Translations under genes and position numbers: made by a program
Shown: in pieces, positions 14,127 to 17,774 of the stretch
Layout of the letters: each line of letters starts with the position of its first letter
Numbering within the stretch: the first letter of the stretch is position 1
Notes under the pieces: generated by a model
Database searches by the model: none
Seen by the model: the letters and a program-made list of their open reading frames with translations, nothing else
Told to the model about the DNA's origin: nothing
Origin: an uncultured Hippea sp.
Lineage (GTDB): Bacteria; Campylobacterota_A; Desulfurellia; JAADFJ01
Reading direction: 5' to 3'
NCBI GenBank assembly: GCA_913009315.1
Contig: CAJVZA010000039.1
Span: forward strand, 1-17,774
DNA length: 17,774 nucleotides

Positions 14127-16089
14127 TCTTATAAGCGAATTCAGACCCACAGGGGATCAGCCTGAAGCTATAGACAAACTTGCAGCAGGCATTGAAAGCG
14201 GAAAAAAATATCAGACTCTGCTGGGAGTAACCGGTTCGGGAAAAACCTTCACAATAGCAAACGTTATAAATAAAATTCAAAGACCCACGCTTGTAATGTC
14301 TCACAACAAAACCTTAGCTGCTCAGCTTTATAATGAGTTTAAACGATTTTTTCCGGAGAACGGCGTAGGATATTTTGTCAGCTATTACGATTATTATCAG
14401 CCTGAAAGCTATATTCCCAGAACAGACACATATATCGACAAAGAAACAAGCAGAAACAGCGAAATCGAACGTTTGAGACATTATGCTACAAAAATTCTTT
14501 TAGAAAGAAGAGACGTAATAATAGTAGCTTCCGTATCAGCCATCTACGGCATAGGCGACAAGGCAAGTTACAGTCAGATGAAAGTTGAAATTATAAAAGG
14601 CGAACAGGTAGATTTGGAAAGGCTGTACGGTAAGCTGACAGAGATTCAATACAAAAGGAATCAGGTGGCATTCGAACGAGGCACATTTAGAAGCAATGGA
14701 GAGGTAACCGATATTTTTCCTCCGGATGAACGTGAGCAGGCCGTAAGAATTGTCGTCAACGAAAATGAAATAGCTGAGGAGGTTTATCTGTTCGATCCTA
14801 TTACGGGAAAGAGAATAGCCGATCTTACAATTGCAGCAATCTATCCGGCAAGTCACTATGTAACAACCAAAAATAATGTAAAAAAAGCAATTTTATCTAT
14901 AAAAGAAGAATTGGCGGAACAGATAAATCTTTTCAGATTGAACGCCATGCCGCTCGAAGAGGAACGAATACGACAGCGCACCGAATTTGATCTCGAAATG
15001 CTTGAGCAGGTCGGATTTTGTAAAGGTATAGAAAATTACTCCAGACACTTGTCTGGGAAAGAAGCCGGACAACCGCCCGATTCGCTGCTCGATTTCTTTC
15101 CTGAGGATTATCTTATCATTATTGATGAATCGCATGTTTCACTTCCGCAGACAAAAGGGATGTACAATGGAGATCATTCACGCAAAAAAACACTCGTAGA
15201 TTACGGCTTCAGACTTCCATCCGCGCTTGACAACAGACCGCTTAAATTCGATGAGTTTTTGGGCAAGATAAACCGTGCAATTTTTGTATCGGCAACTCCT
15301 GCTCAATTCGAACTGGAAAAATCCGGCGGCATATCGGCCGAACAGCTTATCAGACCAACAGGCTTGACAGATCCGAAGATACGCGTGAAACCTATCAAAA
15401 ATCAGGTCGATGATCTGGCGGGAGAAATAAGGAAAAGGGCCGGAAAATCAAGAGTTTTGGCAACGGCTCTAACAAAACGTATGAGTGAAGATTTGTCAAG
15501 TTACTATAAACAGATCGGTCTAAAAGTTAAATATCTTCACTCTGAAATAGATACAATAGAAAGAACAGAGATTATAAGAGCATTAAGAGCCGGAAAATTC
15601 GACTGTCTCATCGGTGTAAACTTACTAAGAGAAGGACTTGATATTCCTGAGGTATCTCTCGTTGCAATCCTTGATGCCGACAAAGAAGGATTTTTGAGAT
15701 CCGCAACAGCGCTCATTCAGACGATAGGAAGAGCGGCGCGCCATATCGACTCGGAAGCGATACTGTATGCCGATAAACTTACAGGCAGCATAAAAGAAAC
15801 AATACGGGAATCTTCAAGAAGAAGAATCATTCAGAAGCACTATAACAAGATTCATGGAATTACCCCCGCAGGAATTAGAAAGGCTATAGAAGGGCCGTTA
15901 GGCAAACTGTCTGAACTTGATTATATTAAACCGCCAAAAGAAATTATTTCGGCAAAAAGAATACCCAAACTGATAAAAAGGCTCGAGAAGGAAATGAAGC
16001 AGGCAGCCAAAAATCTCGATTTTGAGAAGGCTATAGAACTGCGCAATAAAATCGGCTTATTGAAAGAACAGGATGGTTTTTGGCGATAA
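14119..16089 (+). CDS. uvrB: excinuclease ABC subunit B (UvrB)
   Basis: UvrB is the damage-verifying helicase-like subunit of nucleotide excision repair: loaded by UvrA, it then recruits UvrC. Its 656 residues are typical. Walker A is GVTGSGKT (36-43), 'SHNKTLAAQLYNEFK' follows, and the DNA-clamping beta-hairpin has 'FVSYYDYYQPESYIPRTDTY'. Walker B is LIIIDESH (332-339). The C-terminal helicase motifs include 'GVNLLREGLDIPEVSLVAIL' and 'QTIGRAARH'. The UVR domain that binds UvrC is at about 619-650 ('RLEKEMKQAAKNLDFEKAIE'). The ATG overlaps the stop of the deacetylase-like gene by eight bases. Placement at the tail of an lpx operon suggests shared transcription rather than shared function. 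Confidence 0.97.
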   Translation: MFNLISEFRPTGDQPEAIDKLAAGIESGKKYQTLLGVTGSGKTFTIANVINKIQRPTLVMSHNKTLAAQLYNEFKRFFPENGVGYFVSYYDYYQPESYIPRTDTYIDKETSRNSEIERLRHYATKILLERRDVIIVASVSAIYGIGDKASYSQMKVEIIKGEQVDLERLYGKLTEIQYKRNQVAFERGTFRSNGEVTDIFPPDEREQAVRIVVNENEIAEEVYLFDPITGKRIADLTIAAIYPASHYVTTKNNVKKAILSIKEELAEQINLFRLNAMPLEEERIRQRTEFDLEMLEQVGFCKGIENYSRHLSGKEAGQPPDSLLDFFPEDYLIIIDESHVSLPQTKGMYNGDHSRKKTLVDYGFRLPSALDNRPLKFDEFLGKINRAIFVSATPAQFELEKSGGISAEQLIRPTGLTDPKIRVKPIKNQVDDLAGEIRKRAGKSRVLATALTKRMSEDLSSYYKQIGLKVKYLHSEIDTIERTEIIRALRAGKFDCLIGVNLLREGLDIPEVSLVAILDADKEGFLRSATALIQTIGRAARHIDSEAILYADKLTGSIKETIRESSRRRIIQKHYNKIHGITPAGIRKAIEGPLGKLSELDYIKPPKEIISAKRIPKLIKRLEKEMKQAAKNLDFEKAIELRNKIGLLKEQDGFWR

Positions 16090-16143
16090 GCAGAATATCA
16101 ACTTACCTCACAAATTGTTGCGCACTACCGATTAATATTCTGA

Positions 16144-17223
16144 CTATTTGTCGGCAGACTGAGTCTTAGAAATTTTATCAAAAATCTGCTCGAATTTGCT
16201 TTGGGAAGTTTTGTCAATATTGGACTGTATGGCGCTTGTAGCAATCTGTTGAACCTGTGAATACGCTTTCTCGTGCTGTGATGTTAGTGTTTCTATATAT
16301 TTTTCCTGGTTTGTTATAACTTTTTCCAATGACTCAATCTTTGTCTTCAACACATTAATTTTTCCTTCATATTCTTTATGCATTATAGACTTTTGCAGCT
16401 CAAACTCGACTTTTAATTTTTCAGTTGCTGCATTAACAGCGTTTGATATCTCAGTTTTAAGCTGGGCGGGAAATGCCGCAACTTTTTGCTCGAGTTCCAT
16501 ACTTGTCTGCTCTTTTTTAAGTATTTGATCTTGCCTTTCATCCAATTCTTTGGTTTTTTCTTTGTATTCTTTCTCGAATTTTTCTTTTTCCTCTCCTATG
16601 GAATGCCTTAATTTTTTCAATTCATCATTAAGTTGATTAATCTTCCGCTCGCTTTCTCTTTTAAAATTGTACTCAGACTCTTCTTTTTTCCTGTCCCAAT
16701 AAATTTTAAATTCGGCTTCTTTTCCCTTTGACATTTTTTCATAATTCTTTTTATCTAATTCTACAGCATTTTTTAAGGCGGCAAGTTCTTCTTCTAATTT
16801 CTTTTTTCTTTGGGAATAATCAAACTCAAGTTCTGCAGTTTTTCTATTATGAGTTTCGATGAGAGAAGCAAGTGATAAAGAGGAACGTTCAATATCGTAA
16901 ATCTCTTTAATCTCTTTATCTTTTATTTCTATGGCAGCCTTTAAATTCTGATAATCAATTTCTGCTTGAGATAATCTGGAAGATAAATCGTCTAATGCGT
17001 TCAGCATATCTGCCTTTAAAATATTAATCTTTTCGTTTATGCCTTCCTTAACAATTTTGCTTACTTTGTCTATAGTTTCTGTTTTTTTCTTTGCTTCAAT
17101 CTTTTTGTTGGCATTCAATGATTGTTTTTCTTTCTCCTCCAATTCTTTCCTAACATTTTCATAAGCTTCCAATATCTTTTGTTTTGTGCTTTTTAAGCTA
17201 ACATTCTCTGCTTTTGCTGCCAT
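16144..17223 (-). CDS. long coiled-coil protein of unknown function
   Basis: A 359-residue Lys/Glu-rich protein, nearly all of it predicted by eye to be coiled coil, with no signal peptide and no membrane segment, so probably cytoplasmic. It starts MAAKAENVSLKSTKQKILEA. A central stretch with the only Trp ('IYWDRKKEESEYNFKRESE', about 195-215) and the C-terminal part 'INVLKTKIESLEKVI...YSQVQQIATSAI' break the heptad monotony. From memory these resemble a widespread uncharacterised family often mislabelled as myosin- or Smc-like, but no ATPase head is present. The start is ATG 17223, since AGGGGGT at 17227-17233 lies immediately upstream; an in-frame extension to 17325 has no ribosome site and runs through the promoter. 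It is transcribed alone, away from the repeat region and towards uvrB. Confidence 0.75.
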   Translation of the reverse strand: MAAKAENVSLKSTKQKILEAYENVRKELEEKEKQSLNANKKIEAKKKTETIDKVSKIVKEGINEKINILKADMLNALDDLSSRLSQAEIDYQNLKAAIEIKDKEIKEIYDIERSSLSLASLIETHNRKTAELEFDYSQRKKKLEEELAALKNAVELDKKNYEKMSKGKEAEFKIYWDRKKEESEYNFKRESERKINQLNDELKKLRHSIGEEKEKFEKEYKEKTKELDERQDQILKKEQTSMELEQKVAAFPAQLKTEISNAVNAATEKLKVEFELQKSIMHKEYEGKINVLKTKIESLEKVITNQEKYIETLTSQHEKAYSQVQQIATSAIQSNIDKTSQSKFEQIFDKISKTQSADK

Positions 17224-17274
17224 ATGACCCCCTAAATATTTTTCAACTGAGAACTGAGAATCTTTTATAAAATA

Positions 17275-17303
17275 ATAATACGTATTTTGCCGATAATTGT
17301 CAA
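17275..17303 (-). promoter_or_regulatory. sigma70-like promoter of the coiled-coil gene
   Basis: Read on the - strand: TTGACA (17303-17298), exactly 17 bases, then TATTAT (17280-17275), which differs from TATAAT at one position. The leader to the ATG at 17223 is about 45 bases and carries AGGGGG. This is the best promoter match in the window. Confidence 0.7.
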
Positions 17304-17326
17304 TAGAGTAGAGGTCGCGTCTCAAG

Positions 17327-17401
17327 AGGTTGTTGATAATAAAGGCGTTGCAACAAGCCTTTTGATTTCGGGATCAACAATTAAGAGTTTTTCAACAGCC
17401 T
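17327..17401. repeat. nested palindromic element, possibly acting as a terminator
   Basis: AGGTTGTTGATAA (17327-17339) is mirrored imperfectly by AGGCTGTTGAAAA on the other strand (17401-17389). Inside are GTTGAT/ATCAAC (17332-17337, 17373-17378) and AAAGGC/GCCTTT (17341-17346, 17357-17362), around a GTTGCAAC centre. The inner hairpin with flanking T or A runs could stop transcripts coming from the right on the - strand. The outer ends resemble terminal inverted repeats of a small mobile element, but no family is recognised. Confidence 0.45.
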
Positions 17402-17408
17402 GTCAACA

Positions 17409-17618
17409 TTAGACATTTCTCTTTTCTTCTAATGCTTTTACTATTGTTTTGCCCATCTCTGAAACTATTCTATCTTCTTCAATCTTCTTTTTAAATCTCC
17501 CAACAGCTTTAGAAACGGCAGCATGATTCATATCAAACAGCTTCCCTATCTGATTTAATGATAATGAGACCACTGCACAGTAAACAGATTCACAGAATCT
17601 GCTTACTGTGCAGTGGTC
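17409..17618 (-). pseudogene. 3' fragment with DnaA-domain-IV-like HTH, probably of a REP-associated transposase
   Basis: Only the last 51 or so codons look like real protein. They run from 'LSLNQIGKLFDMNHAAVSKA' through 'VGRFKKKIEEDRIVSEMGK' to a C-terminal EEKRNV and TAA at 17411-17409. The helix-turn-helix resembles the C-terminal DNA-binding domain of DnaA (Bac_DnaA_C), which also forms the tail of some Y1 (IS200-like) REP-associated tyrosine transposases. Upstream the frame runs without a start codon through a palindrome (17564-17622) and meets a stop at 17621-17619. The catalytic Y1 domain (HUH motif and Tyr) is therefore absent, and the gene is broken at the palindrome. DnaA itself is less likely, because the stretch after the helix-turn-helix is longer than in DnaA. 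Confidence 0.6.
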
Positions 17619-17622
17619 TCAT
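17564..17622. repeat. 59-base near-perfect palindrome (28-base arms, 3-base loop)
   Basis: The left arm 17564-17591 (ATGAGACCACTGCACAGTAA...) and right arm 17595-17622 (ending ACTGTGCAGTGGTCTCAT) are reverse complements with one mismatch, around the loop ACA. It marks the break point of the transposase-like fragment and the start of a new frame on the + strand. It could be an insertion-sequence end, two abutting inverted ends, or a fold-back assembly artefact. Confidence 0.9.
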
Positions 17623-17623
17623 A

Positions 17624-17774
17624 ATGCGGAAACTAAAAGAGTATACGGACCTGTGCAATCTTGATTTTAAATCAACTCTCAGAGAGTTATCACTGGTAAA
17701 AACAGTTGAAAATGTAATAAATCGTGCCATTATCTTTGAAACAATTCCCTGCGTTAATGATAATCTAAAGACTC
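17624..17774 (+). CDS. unidentified ORF, 3' end outside window
   Basis: An ATG one base beyond the palindrome opens a frame of 50 codons to the window edge (MRKLKEYTDLCNLDFKSTLR...). No ribosome site is visible because the palindrome occupies the leader, and no family is recognised. If the palindrome is an insertion-sequence end, this would be where its transposase should begin. The visible residues contain no motif that confirms this. It may not be a real gene. Confidence 0.35.
   Translation, partial: MRKLKEYTDLCNLDFKSTLRELSLVKTVENVINRAIIFETIPCVNDNLKT

Noticed and set aside
16090-16143. Bidirectional terminator between uvrB and the coiled-coil gene
   Set aside because: AGAATAT and ATATTCT can pair but are 36 bases apart, AT-only and lack a T-run.
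17224-17325. N-terminal extension of the coiled-coil protein to 17325
   Set aside because: The extension overlaps the TTGACA/TATTAT promoter and lacks a ribosome site, while ATG 17223 is directly preceded by AGGGGG.
17624-17774. Phage gp25/W-like baseplate protein
   Set aside because: A faint resemblance in spacing of hydrophobic residues only; the distinctive motifs are absent and the frame is cut by the window edge.

Overview
The window looks like a piece of a low-GC Gram-negative chromosome. It carries a lipid A operon, an ABC-exporter polysaccharide locus and repeats of the REP/RAYT type. The gene order and the kind of repeat suggest a deltaproteobacterial-grade lineage (Desulfobacterota or relatives), but this is inferred from gene content only. 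Gene calls in the lipid A operon and for uvrB are secure; the species guess is not.

Left part (1-6383), surface polysaccharide locus. On the + strand there is a GT4 glycosyltransferase cut by the window edge, a cluster of REP-like palindromic repeats into which that gene runs, a second GT4 glycosyltransferase, and an overlapping wzm/wzt exporter pair. Converging on the - strand are a WbaZ-like GT4 glycosyltransferase and a full-length WbaP-type phosphoglycosyl transferase (PGT). A PGT would load the first sugar phosphate on undecaprenyl phosphate, the glycosyltransferases would extend it, and Wzm/Wzt would export the chain.

Middle (6384-8072), a recombination scar. After about 490 bases without a gene comes the 5' end of radA (zinc-ribbon only). 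It is joined to a second WbaP-like PGT that has lost its first membrane helices but keeps the whole catalytic domain.

Right-centre (8267-16089), one tightly packed + strand operon with overlapping start and stop codons: ompH/skp, lpxD, fabZ, lpxA, lpxB, lpxK, a polysaccharide-deacetylase-like gene whose metal and catalytic positions look lost, and uvrB. This makes the acylated UDP-glucosamine precursors and the disaccharide 4'-kinase product of lipid A. No lpxC, lpxH/lpxI, waaA or msbA is present here.

Right end (16144-17774). A long coiled-coil protein of unknown function lies on the - strand behind a good sigma70-like promoter. Beyond it are a palindromic element and a truncated C-terminus with a DnaA-domain-IV-like helix-turn-helix, as found on some REP-associated transposases. 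That gene is broken at a 59-base near-perfect palindrome, and an unidentified ORF starts immediately beyond the palindrome and runs off the window.

I did not find convincing evidence for a wholly new multi-gene system. The observations most worth following are the degenerate deacetylase-like protein in the lpx operon, the radA/wbaP scar, the REP cluster together with the RAYT-like remnant, the terminal palindrome, and the coiled-coil protein.
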